A DNA stretch of 64,000 nucleotides from Devosia ureilytica (GTDB lineage: Bacteria; Pseudomonadota; Alphaproteobacteria; Rhizobiales; Devosiaceae): NCBI RefSeq assembly GCF_024273195.1, contig NZ_JAMZCU010000001.1, forward strand, positions 735,649 to 799,648, written 5' to 3'. Below, in pieces: positions 56,287 to 64,000 of this stretch. Numbering within the stretch: the stretch's first letter is position 1; each line of letters starts with the position of its first letter. The notes beneath the pieces were generated by a model, which saw only the letters and a list, made by a program, of their open reading frames with translations, was not told the origin of the DNA and did not search any database. The position numbers and the translations under genes were made by a program.

Positions 56287-56973
56287 TTACATCTTGCCGC
56301 CAAAAGTGCTGATCCACCAGCCTTTCAGAGCTGTTTTCCAGTTGGAATGGATCGCATTGCTCCCGGCGAAGGGCTCTTTCAAGTGCGCAAACTTCGGATC
56401 TGCGTAGTCGACCTTGAACGGCAGCTTACCCTGCCATTGGTCAGGGTTCTTGGTCGCGATGCACAGCACATAGACAGACGCACGGAAGTCGTTGTTGAAC
56501 GACAGATAGCCAACCTCAAGCCCCTCGTCCTTGAACATGCGTGTCAACGCTTGCGGGGTAAAACGCCAGAAGTCGCCATAGTCAGCATGCATCTGCTGGA
56601 CAAACGGAACGACCACAATCACCACGTCTTTGGACATAGCGCACAGATTGGAAAATGCGGTTCGGAAGTCGTAAACGTGTTCAAGTGTTGTGTGGTTGAA
56701 CACGACATCGAATCTTGCCTTGAGGTCGTCGGACAGGGGCTGTTCAAGGTCTAGAAACAGTTCGCCGTCCGCCCCCTGAAACCCTCGCTTATCTGCATCG
56801 AAATTGGTGATCGTATAAGTTGTTGCAGCACCAAAGTATGAGCGATACGTCCGGCCTTGTTTGTCTGAATCCTTCCAGCCACTGACATTGACGACGTCGC
56901 CGCCAAATATGGAAGCGTACTTAGCCAATTCGCGGTTTGACCACTGGCGCGGAACTTGATGCACTCGTTCCAT
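56287..56973 (-). CDS. SAM-dependent methyltransferase-fold protein (1 of 3)
   Basis: A 228-residue class I methyltransferase-like protein. The nucleotide-binding strand is degenerate (GGDVVNVSGWKDSD rather than GxGxG), followed by TYRSYFGAATTYTITNFD, the NHTTLEHVYD motif and DFWRFTPQALTRMF near the end. It shares the (K/R)-x-G-x-x-Y-x-SYF and DFxRFTxxxL blocks with the next two genes. It probably methylates a sugar hydroxyl or carries a chain-capping role, by inference from context. ATG at 56973 is preferred to the TTG at 56979. Confidence 0.75.
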   Translation of the reverse strand: MERVHQVPRQWSNRELAKYASIFGGDVVNVSGWKDSDKQGRTYRSYFGAATTYTITNFDADKRGFQGADGELFLDLEQPLSDDLKARFDVVFNHTTLEHVYDFRTAFSNLCAMSKDVVIVVVPFVQQMHADYGDFWRFTPQALTRMFKDEGLEVGYLSFNNDFRASVYVLCIATKNPDQWQGKLPFKVDYADPKFAHLKEPFAGSNAIHSNWKTALKGWWISTFGGKM

Positions 56974-56975
56974 TG

Positions 56976-57563
56976 TCAAACGTCAGCTCGCCGCAACAGC
57001 ATCGAAAAGCCCGCATAGGTAGAATTCGCGTCGTTCCAGTACGACTTGCGGTCGTGGACTGCCCTGATGCTTGAGGGATAATAGTCTCGGCGCACGATCT
57101 CCATATCTGAGAAGAGATGCCCTATACCCGAGGGTGTTGCCCTCCAGTGGTCCCCATAGTAGGGCCCCTCGTGCACTGGGTAGAAGAATGGCATGGCAAC
57201 GTACAGGAAACCGCCCGGCCTAACGAGACGCACAATGTTTGGAGCGGCAAGCCAAGGCTTGTCGATGTGTTCAATGACCGACATAGCCAGTACGAGGTCA
57301 TAGTCTGGCATGCTGTTGGGCAGATCCATCAAGTCCCCGTGAATATGACGAGGGTGGTCGAACGGCCCTAAGTCGAGAGTCTTGAATTCTGCACTGGAAA
57401 AATAGCTTTCATAAACACTGCCCTCCTTGTCGGATGCATCGGGAGTTGCCCCGAGGTTGAGCACTGTCTTGGGTGCCATTTTCTTCGCATACTCGCGGAG
57501 AAAATGGTTCTGATGCTTCCGGAAAACAGATGCGCCCCTAAAGGGGATAACGAATGTTTGCAT
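56976..57563 (-). CDS. SAM-dependent methyltransferase-fold protein (2 of 3)
   Basis: A 195-residue paralogue: TVLNLGATPDASDKEGSVYESYFSSAEFKTLDLG in the SAM region (positions near residue 35), MSVIEHIDKPWLAAPNIVRLVRPGG and HEGPYYGDHWRATPSGIGHLF. A canonical SAM motif is closer to consensus here than in the first copy. The ATG at 57563 gives MQTFVIPFRG; the frame is open to 57584 but the earlier start overlaps the upstream stop. Confidence 0.78.
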   Translation of the reverse strand: MQTFVIPFRGASVFRKHQNHFLREYAKKMAPKTVLNLGATPDASDKEGSVYESYFSSAEFKTLDLGPFDHPRHIHGDLMDLPNSMPDYDLVLAMSVIEHIDKPWLAAPNIVRLVRPGGFLYVAMPFFYPVHEGPYYGDHWRATPSGIGHLFSDMEIVRRDYYPSSIRAVHDRKSYWNDANSTYAGFSMLLRRADV

Positions 57564-57570
57564 AGCCAAT

Positions 57571-58233
57571 CTACTTCTTCGCAAAAATTACGTAGCCAGT
57601 GGTCTGAAGCGGGTTGCCTGGCAACAGCTTGTCCATTGCTCTACTTAACGGCTCTGACCCATCGGATCTTCTGGCGAGTTTCTTGAGGGGCCACACAAGA
57701 CTCGCCAACGTAGCTGCACGACCACGCACCGGATACAACGTGACGTCGCGAAAATCCCTAAAAAGGTATGCTAATCCGTCTCTAGTAAACCGATAGAAGT
57801 CCTGAAATTTTAGGTCCTTAGGCGCATGATAATTCATCAGGAAGGGGGTGAAACCCAGAAAAAATCCGTCCGCCCGAATGTGTTTTGCCATGTTATCAAC
57901 CGCTGCCTTTGGGTCATAAACATGCTCAAGTATCGAATGACATATTATTGCGTCATACATCTCGTCCGGATAAGTATCTATGTCACAAACATCCATAATA
58001 ATGTCCGGATACCCATCAAACTGATTTATGTCTGCACTTTTGGCCTGCCCAGGGGCAAACATCTCCCAATTTTCGCGTGACGACTTTCCGATGTCTAAGA
58101 TCGAGGGAGCATTATCAGCAATCTGTTTTGTAAGGACAGAGAGCAGCGCGGGCAGTCTGCCGCTCCATTTTTCATCGATCTTTGTTCGATGAATGATTGA
58201 TCGCATCTCTTCATTTTTGCTTTGAACTGTCAT
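57571..58233 (-). CDS. SAM-dependent methyltransferase-fold protein (3 of 3)
   Basis: A 220-residue member: PSILDIGKSSRENWEMF in the SAM strand, CHSILEHVYDPKAAVDNMAKHIRADG and YHAPKDLKFQDFYRFTRDGLAYLF. The DNA here is visibly more AT-rich than the rest of the window, with more A/T-ending codons. It ends 8 bp before the second methyltransferase start and begins 6 bp after the ABC transporter stop. Function is inferred only from the neighbours. Confidence 0.78.
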   Translation of the reverse strand: MTVQSKNEEMRSIIHRTKIDEKWSGRLPALLSVLTKQIADNAPSILDIGKSSRENWEMFAPGQAKSADINQFDGYPDIIMDVCDIDTYPDEMYDAIICHSILEHVYDPKAAVDNMAKHIRADGFFLGFTPFLMNYHAPKDLKFQDFYRFTRDGLAYLFRDFRDVTLYPVRGRAATLASLVWPLKKLARRSDGSEPLSRAMDKLLPGNPLQTTGYVIFAKK

Positions 58234-58239
58234 TTCATC

Positions 58240-59976
58240 TCATACGTTTCTTCTGGTGAATACCTCACCACGTTGGACTTCAAATATCGAACTGCAGCCG
58301 CGCACTGTGGATAGCCGATGTGCGACGACAATAATCGTTATCGCGCCTTGGAGCAGGTCAATCGAGCGCATTACCGCTGCCTCGGTTTCCGTGTCTAGCG
58401 CGCTGGTCGCTTCGTCGAGCACCAAAACATCAGGCTGGTTGTAGAGCGCACGAGCAATGCCGATTCTTTGAACTTGCCCGCCTGACAGTCGTGATCCGCG
58501 CTCCCCAACAATTGTGCCATAGCCTTGGGGCAAGTGTTCGATAAATTCGTGTATCTGGGCCTGGCGGGCGGCTTGCTCGACCTTTTCTATGTCAATGTTC
58601 ATTTCGGGCACACCAAAGGCTATATTTGCGGCGATAGAGTCGTCAGCCAGGAAAATGGATTGCGGCACATAACCTATGTTGCGCTGCCAACTCGTAGAGT
58701 TGGCCGAGCTTAGCGAGACCCCGTCGACCAATATCTGTCCTGACTGGGGAGTGATGAGCCCCAAGAGCAAGTCCACTAACGTGCTCTTTCCAGCCCCGGT
58801 TTTCCCGATTAGCCCCACTTTTGTTCCAGCATTGATCGTGATGGAAACGTTGTTCAATGCCGTGCGCTCTGCCCCGGCGTAGCGGAAACTTATGCCTACG
58901 ACCTCAATGCTGCCTTCTAGTGGAAGTCGGCTATCGCTATCCGCGCGATCCTGTTGCACGACTGGGCGCGCTATGTCGGCGTACAATTCCTCGAGGGCTG
59001 GCAAGTAGAAGCGCAGTTGACCGACACTCCTGAATATATCTTGAAAAGCGGGTAGAAGCCTGTATCCGGCAAAAGCGAAAAAGCTGACTAGCGGCAAAAT
59101 TTCCGTCAGGTCTCTGCCTTGCGCAGCGAGAACAAGAAGTAAGGTAATGATGCCGCCAAATGCGATGGCCTGAACAAAAAAGTAGGGCAGCTCCCGGCTG
59201 ATCTGGTTGTCGGCATACTGTTTGGCAAATTCCTTCGAAGGCTTGTCAAATCGGGCCAGATAGTCCTCCAGCCGTCCTAGGACCTTGAGTTCCTTGTAGC
59301 CTTGGAGGGCCTCGCTTGCGACAACGTAGCGGCGTGTATTTGCGTTGACGAAAGCACTCCCCGATTTTTTTGTTCGGGTCTTGGTGGCAGCAAATATGAG
59401 GGCGTAAGTTGCGCCGAGTGAAGCGCCCATTACCAAGGAGACGACTGGCTGAACCAACAGCAAAAGCGCCAGGATAGAAACTGAGACAACGAGCCCGGAA
59501 ATGGCGCGCATAAGTGGCAGCAGCACCCCATTCGCGACATTCGCGACCTCTGAAAGGATTTTCTTAGACAGCGTTGCGGAGTTGCTGTTCAAAAAAAACT
59601 CGTAGGGCTGGTCGAGATAAGTGCCAAGCAGCCTCTTCCCTAGCGAGTGCAGCCGCATCGAAGAGTAGCGCTGTATGGCGTAGAGAGTAAGGCCGCGGAA
59701 CGAAAGAGAAGCAAGGAAGGTGAAGAGCAGCACGCCGCCCAGCGCAATCAGGAATGCACGGCCGTCGGCGAATCCCAGACTGTCATACGCAAGTGACAGG
59801 GCCGGGTTACTGTGAATTATAGAGGGGTCCGTCAGCACTATGATGAACGGCATCACGGACGCGATACCTGCGACTTCCAGCAATGCCGAAATCATCATCA
59901 TGCCGAGCAGCAGCAGCGCCTGGCGCTGTTCACGCGGGCTGAGCAGCGCACGCAGTTTTCGAAAGGTATCGAGCAA
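58240..59976 (-). CDS. ABC transporter, fused permease/ATPase, PglK-type flippase-like
   Basis: A 578-residue half-transporter with six membrane helices (about 1-330) followed by an ATPase domain with Walker A GKTGAGKST, LSGGQVQRIGIARAL and Walker B VLVLDEATSALD. This is the MsbA/PglK-like architecture; the EVAGIASVMPFIIVLTDPSII N-terminal region resembles PglK-type lipid-linked oligosaccharide flippases. It likely moves an undecaprenyl-PP-linked oligosaccharide across the inner membrane. It is the first gene of the minus-strand run; the divergent EpsG gene starts 243 bp away, with a shared promoter region between. Confidence 0.85.
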   Translation of the reverse strand: MLDTFRKLRALLSPREQRQALLLLGMMMISALLEVAGIASVMPFIIVLTDPSIIHSNPALSLAYDSLGFADGRAFLIALGGVLLFTFLASLSFRGLTLYAIQRYSSMRLHSLGKRLLGTYLDQPYEFFLNSNSATLSKKILSEVANVANGVLLPLMRAISGLVVSVSILALLLLVQPVVSLVMGASLGATYALIFAATKTRTKKSGSAFVNANTRRYVVASEALQGYKELKVLGRLEDYLARFDKPSKEFAKQYADNQISRELPYFFVQAIAFGGIITLLLVLAAQGRDLTEILPLVSFFAFAGYRLLPAFQDIFRSVGQLRFYLPALEELYADIARPVVQQDRADSDSRLPLEGSIEVVGISFRYAGAERTALNNVSITINAGTKVGLIGKTGAGKSTLVDLLLGLITPQSGQILVDGVSLSSANSTSWQRNIGYVPQSIFLADDSIAANIAFGVPEMNIDIEKVEQAARQAQIHEFIEHLPQGYGTIVGERGSRLSGGQVQRIGIARALYNQPDVLVLDEATSALDTETEAAVMRSIDLLQGAITIIVVAHRLSTVRGCSSIFEVQRGEVFTRRNV

Positions 59977-60219
59977 AAGGGTCTCTAATGGCTTTTTGCG
60001 GATCGCGCCTTCTTAGTCCGCACCCATCTGGATCACAAGCGCATTGGCGGGCTGGTCATCATCAACCCTGCTGCCGTGGCCAAGCGGCCACAACCTTCCA
60101 CAGATATCGCCCGCTCCTGCGTCGCCTGTTTTGTTGCATATCCAAAGCACACTAGGTTCGGCCCTGTCATCAACACGAATCTGGCTGAGGTTCGTACGCT
60201 AAACCGGAGGGACGTGACT

Positions 60220-61311
60220 ATGTTAATTTACTGGCTGCCCTTTGCCGCGGCGGGTTTCTTATCGCTCCTGCGCCCCACCCAAGCCCGCGCCGGCCTGGCT
60301 GCAGTTGCCGTTGGCTTGGTGGTGCTGGTGGGGCTGCGGCACAATGTTGGCACCGATTGGGGCACATATGCGTCCTGGGTGACCGATGTGGTTGATGCAC
60401 CTTTGGCAAAAGCCCTTGCCCGCACCGACCCTGCCTATGGCTTGCTCAACTGGCTTGGTGCAAACGGGTTCGGCGGCATCTATTTCGTCACCTTGGTGTG
60501 CGCCATCCTCGCCATCGTGCCCTTGGCCTTGTTCTGCGCCACCCGCAAAAATCCTGGGCTGGCGCTCCTCGTGGCCATTCCATATCTCGTTACCGTGGTG
60601 GACATGAACTACACGCGCCAAAGCGTGGCCGTGGGATTTGCCATGCTCGCCATGATGTCTGTCGAGCGGCAACGAACCCTGCCCTTCCTGGCGGCGGTTA
60701 CCATGGCGGCTTTGTTCCACAAGGCTGCCGTTTGCCTGTTCATCCTGGCGCCAGCGCTTTTTGCCGGTCGCTGGGACAGGCGCGCATTTCGTCAATTCGC
60801 GTTTATTGCGCTCTATGCCCTTCTCTTGAGCGGTGCACTCCTGTGGCGGAGCTTCCTGCCCTTGCTTCAGCAATATTTCGTGCGGGCCGGCGACCAGATC
60901 GGCGTCGTTACGCTCGAGCGGGAGGTTAAGTCCGGGCTGTACTCCGGTGGCGCCGTATTCCGTATCACCCAGACCGTGATTGCCGCCGGTGCCATATTGG
61001 TGCTGGCGTGGCGAACGAACCTTAGGGTGCCGGAAAAATGGCTCTGGGCGATCACCTCGGCAGCTATACTCGTTTTGTTTGCTGCGTCCTTTTTTCGCTC
61101 CACCTTTGCGGATAGGGCCGCACTTTACTTCCTGCCGCTGCAACTGCACGCCTTTTCGGCTCTGCCGGACGCACTTCCTCGCCCATTCGGGCAGTTGATG
61201 CATGTGGCCATAGTCGTATGCGCTGGGGCCGTCTTTTGGGTGTGGTTCCGATTCGGCAGCGACTCAGCCCTGTGGCTACCGTACCAATCAGCTTTGCAAC
61301 ACTGGTTCTAA
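60220..61311 (+). CDS. EpsG-family polysaccharide polymerase-like membrane protein
   Basis: A 363-residue polytopic protein with about ten hydrophobic segments. VGLRHNVGTDWGTYASWV is the EpsG/Wzy-like motif, and NYTRQSVAVGFAMLAMMSVERQR is typical of the following helices. Such proteins polymerise exopolysaccharide repeat units in the inner membrane. The ATG at 60220 follows GGAGG at 9 bp; the GTG six bases upstream is an alternative. The frame is open to 60076 but without similarity. Confidence 0.82.
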   Translation: MLIYWLPFAAAGFLSLLRPTQARAGLAAVAVGLVVLVGLRHNVGTDWGTYASWVTDVVDAPLAKALARTDPAYGLLNWLGANGFGGIYFVTLVCAILAIVPLALFCATRKNPGLALLVAIPYLVTVVDMNYTRQSVAVGFAMLAMMSVERQRTLPFLAAVTMAALFHKAAVCLFILAPALFAGRWDRRAFRQFAFIALYALLLSGALLWRSFLPLLQQYFVRAGDQIGVVTLEREVKSGLYSGGAVFRITQTVIAAGAILVLAWRTNLRVPEKWLWAITSAAILVLFAASFFRSTFADRAALYFLPLQLHAFSALPDALPRPFGQLMHVAIVVCAGAVFWVWFRFGSDSALWLPYQSALQHWF

Positions 61312-61460
61312 CGCAGACCGAAAGGACCCAGTCAATTCGTTCATCGATCGTCATCTTGCAGAGCCTGGGCCCAACCCCGGCGCCAGCGGGGCAGATCGTG
61401 GTGGCCAAGCTGCGCATTTTGTCCTAGTCAAAAATCTCCAGAACGCAGGATCGCGCCACA

Positions 61461-62603
61461 ATGCAGCAACCGCCAAAGTCTCCCCAACGCGTGGGAATCA
61501 TTGGCAATAATGCATTTTCTATAATCAATTTCCGCCTCCCGCTGATGCGCGAGATCGCGGCACGCGGACACCAAGTCTTTGCAATTGCAGCGGAATTTGA
61601 CGCAGATTCAGTAGCGCTGCTGGCAGAAAACGGAATTTCCGCAATTCCCATGAGCCTGTCCAGAACTGGCTTAAATCCATTTCGTGATGCCCGCGATGTC
61701 TTCAACCTCGTCAAAACTCTAGGCGAATTGCGGCTCGATACCGTGCTCGCCTTCACCATCAAGCCGGTGATCTACGGTATGATTGCTGCGTCACTTGCCC
61801 GTGTTCCCCGGCGCCACGCGTTGATCGCCGGCCTCGGCTATGCATTCGGCGACACGGAGCGGCCAAGTCTGAAACGCCGCGTCCTCCACGCTATAGCGCG
61901 CACTCTTTATACGATTGCACTAGGGCGGGCGCACAATGTCTTCATGCAGAACCCCGACGATGTCGAGGACTTCGCCCGCATGCACATCGTCGGTCCGGAG
62001 AAAATGGTTCTTGTGAACGGAACCGGCGTCGATCTGGCCGCTTGGCCGCAACTAGTGCCAGTCACCGTACCGGTTACCTTTCTCCTGGCAGCCCGCCTGT
62101 TGGCCGAGAAGGGCATTCATGACTATGTTGCTGCTGCGAAAACGATCAAAGCCTCGGCGCCACATTCCCGTTTTTTGCTGCTAGGCGGGCTCGATTCCAA
62201 TCCAAACGGCATCAGTCGGACCCAGGTAGAGCAATGGGTAGCGGACGGCTTGATCGAGTGGCCTGGCCATGTGCCGGTTCGGCCCTGGCTTGCTCAAGCA
62301 AGCGTGTATGTCCTTCCGTCGTACTATCGCGAAGGTATCCCGAGGTCGATCCAAGAGGCTTTGGCGTGTGGCCTTCCTGTTATTACCACGAACTCACCGG
62401 GGTGCCGGGAGACAGTCGTGCAGGGTGAGAACGGGTTTCTTGTCGCCCCGCGTGAGTCTGAACAACTGGTGCAGGCCATGCAACATTTTATCGACGATCC
62501 AAGGCGGATCGTTGACATGGGGCGCCAGAGTCGCCTACTCGCCGAGCAACGTTTCGATGTGCGCGTCATCAACGCACGAATGCTGGAAGTCATGGAGCTT
62601 TGA
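61461..62603 (+). CDS. Glycosyltransferase family 4 (PglA/CapM-like)
   Basis: A 380-residue GT-B enzyme. NNAFSIINFRLPLMREIAARGHQV and the GLGYAFGD segment near residue 125 resemble N-acetylhexosaminyltransferases of the PglA or CapM type, which add the second sugar to an undecaprenyl-PP carrier; the E-x7-E site is PSYYREGIPRSIQEALACGLP. This fits a position right before the initiating transferase. Donor specificity is a suggestion only. Confidence 0.88.
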   Translation: MQQPPKSPQRVGIIGNNAFSIINFRLPLMREIAARGHQVFAIAAEFDADSVALLAENGISAIPMSLSRTGLNPFRDARDVFNLVKTLGELRLDTVLAFTIKPVIYGMIAASLARVPRRHALIAGLGYAFGDTERPSLKRRVLHAIARTLYTIALGRAHNVFMQNPDDVEDFARMHIVGPEKMVLVNGTGVDLAAWPQLVPVTVPVTFLLAARLLAEKGIHDYVAAAKTIKASAPHSRFLLLGGLDSNPNGISRTQVEQWVADGLIEWPGHVPVRPWLAQASVYVLPSYYREGIPRSIQEALACGLPVITTNSPGCRETVVQGENGFLVAPRESEQLVQAMQHFIDDPRRIVDMGRQSRLLAEQRFDVRVINARMLEVMEL

Positions 62604-62626
62604 CGGCTCTGAATCTGGAGTAGGCG

Positions 62627-63937
62627 ATGCGGTCGAGGCGCGTTCGACGACTGGCGGTGGACTATCCGGTTCGTGACTTATCTTACGTCACGACACGTGG
62701 AGGGCGCGCCCGTCGGCATCGGTTTGTTCGGCAAATGAGGGCCTTTCTCGGGCCAGTCATTCTCGCCATCGTCGTCCAGGCGGTGATTTACACCTATGTC
62801 ATCACCCGACCGGGTCGCTCGGATTGGCACAATATCACTACGGCCATAGCTGCGCTTTCGCTGGTGCCCTGCTTTGCAGCGCTGATACTTAATGCGTTTC
62901 GCCGCAATGAAGCGCCGATCGTGGTGTCGTCGGTCGTAAGCGCCGCTCTATTCAGCGTCGCGGTCAGCGTGCTGTCGGCCATGCGCGTTCCACTTAGCTA
63001 TCAGGCACTGGTCTCTTGTCTGCCCGTCACCATCGTGCTGGCGACATACGCCAACCTCCGAGTTCACCGTGAGTTTGAAGACCATGTCGCTCTGGCGCCG
63101 TTTTCTCGCGACTTAGAATTGTCAGTTGAACTTGGAAAAATACCAATCTTGAGGGGGCCCGACGCCGACCTTAAGGACGTCGAAACGCTTTTGATCGACC
63201 CGCTGGAACATCACAGCCCCGAGTGGTCTCGACTGCTGGCAACCTGCTATCTCAGAGGCGTCGAGGTGATGCCATGGACCCGCTATCTGGAAGAGAAACG
63301 TGGAAGGCTTGATGTGACGAGCTTCGAGACGTCGCACCTTGCATACCGGCCCGGACAGTTGCTTTACGCAAGGCTCAAGCGCTTTTTCGACCTCATTGCG
63401 GCGGTAGTGACCCTACCGATCACGGTGCCATTAGGACTGCTGACGGCCCTCTACATCCAAGCGCGGGACCGCGGCCCAGTGCTTTATGTCCAGATCCGGC
63501 GCGGCTATGGCGACCGACGGTTTCGTATGTACAAATTGCGGACCATGTATCAGGGAGCCGGTGGCGGCTCGACTGGGGTAAAAGACAACCGCATTATCCC
63601 AGGCTGTCGGCTAATACGGAAGTTGCGGCTAGATGAACTGCCTCAAATCATCAACATACTACAGGGTGACATGAGTCTGATCGGGCCACGTCCAGTTGCA
63701 GAATATGTGTCGCGGTCTAGCGAGGCGGTTGAACCGAAGTATGCACTTAGATCGCTGGTTTTGCCAGGCATTACCGGATGGGCGCAGGTCACCACTGGAT
63801 ATGCCGGCAACACCGAAGAAGAGCTCGAAAAGCTCTCCTACGATCTTTATTACATCAAGCACCTCTCGCTCGACCTAGACCTGTTGATACTCTTCAAAAC
63901 CATCAAGACGGTCATGTTCGGTCTAGGGGCTCGCTGA
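62627..63937 (+). CDS. Initiating undecaprenyl-phosphate sugar transferase
   Basis: A 436-residue enzyme. The N-terminal 150 residues have four membrane helices; a cytosolic region follows; the C-terminal catalytic domain starts at KRFFDLIAAVVTLPITVP and has RRGYGDRRFRMYKLRTMY and the LDELPQIINILQGDMSLIGPRP signature of polyprenyl-phosphate hexose-1-phosphate transferases (WbaP/ExoY/PssY-type). It transfers sugar-1-phosphate to undecaprenyl phosphate, starting the repeat unit. It lacks the large flavodoxin-like domain seen in longer WbaP enzymes. The window ends 63 bp after its stop without a further gene. Confidence 0.93.
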   Translation: MRSRRVRRLAVDYPVRDLSYVTTRGGRARRHRFVRQMRAFLGPVILAIVVQAVIYTYVITRPGRSDWHNITTAIAALSLVPCFAALILNAFRRNEAPIVVSSVVSAALFSVAVSVLSAMRVPLSYQALVSCLPVTIVLATYANLRVHREFEDHVALAPFSRDLELSVELGKIPILRGPDADLKDVETLLIDPLEHHSPEWSRLLATCYLRGVEVMPWTRYLEEKRGRLDVTSFETSHLAYRPGQLLYARLKRFFDLIAAVVTLPITVPLGLLTALYIQARDRGPVLYVQIRRGYGDRRFRMYKLRTMYQGAGGGSTGVKDNRIIPGCRLIRKLRLDELPQIINILQGDMSLIGPRPVAEYVSRSSEAVEPKYALRSLVLPGITGWAQVTTGYAGNTEEELEKLSYDLYYIKHLSLDLDLLILFKTIKTVMFGLGAR

Positions 63938-64000
63938 GTGGAAGCTGCCGCTGGTTGAGCTGCTGCCGGTTTTGAGGACACCGAGTTAAGGTGTTTTTGG

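Overview
The window is GC-rich, gene-dense DNA from an alphaproteobacterium of the order Hyphomicrobiales. Protein character and gene order (fabD-fabG-acpP-fabF-mltG-yicC-gmk, rpsF-rpsR-rplI-dnaB-alr-radA-cvpA-purF, lptF-lptG-surA-pdxA-rsmA) fit a Devosia-like genome. The genus is an inference from memory of gene order; no database search was possible.

Positions 1-49000 are mainly a core chromosomal backbone. In order: an MFS exporter, a DbpA-like DEAD-box helicase, ndk and an ABC-F ATPase; a tandem pair of secreted DUF4344 metallopeptidase-like proteins; holC with a YitT-type membrane protein; the lptF-lptG-surA-pdxA-rsmA operon, with no lptD in the expected place; the fatty-acid and peptidoglycan block fabD to gmk on the minus strand; a vapBC toxin-antitoxin pair set between fabD and rpsF; the ribosomal protein, replication and purine block; der with a TPR membrane protein; guaA, tspO, rsmB, a MAPEG protein and guaB; a tandem pair of 14-helix MFS exporters; and rlmE with ppx/gppA. 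Translational coupling is common, with many ATGA or similar stop/start overlaps. Several intergenic gaps hold palindromic mosaic repeats of the kind common in alphaproteobacteria.

Positions 49000-51240 are a boundary zone. An array of seven 40-nt hairpins at 60-bp spacing lies just upstream of a tRNA-Gln(CUG) gene. Beyond the tRNA is a wrecked tyrosine integrase with an internal deletion, preceded in its operon by two tiny coupled genes, and then a 500-bp AT-rich stretch without a convincing gene. This looks like the remains of an element that integrated at the tRNA.

Positions 51240-64000 are an accessory surface-polysaccharide locus. On the minus strand, read from about 59976 down to 51239, are an ABC exporter/flippase, three methyltransferase-fold proteins, three GT2 glycosyltransferases and two GT4 glycosyltransferases in one tightly packed run. 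On the plus strand, from a divergent promoter region, are an EpsG-like polymerase, another GT4 enzyme and an initiating undecaprenyl-phosphate sugar transferase. Together they could initiate, extend, modify, flip and polymerise a lipid-linked oligosaccharide. The internal gene amplification and the AT-richer methyltransferase/ABC segment suggest horizontal acquisition and local duplication.
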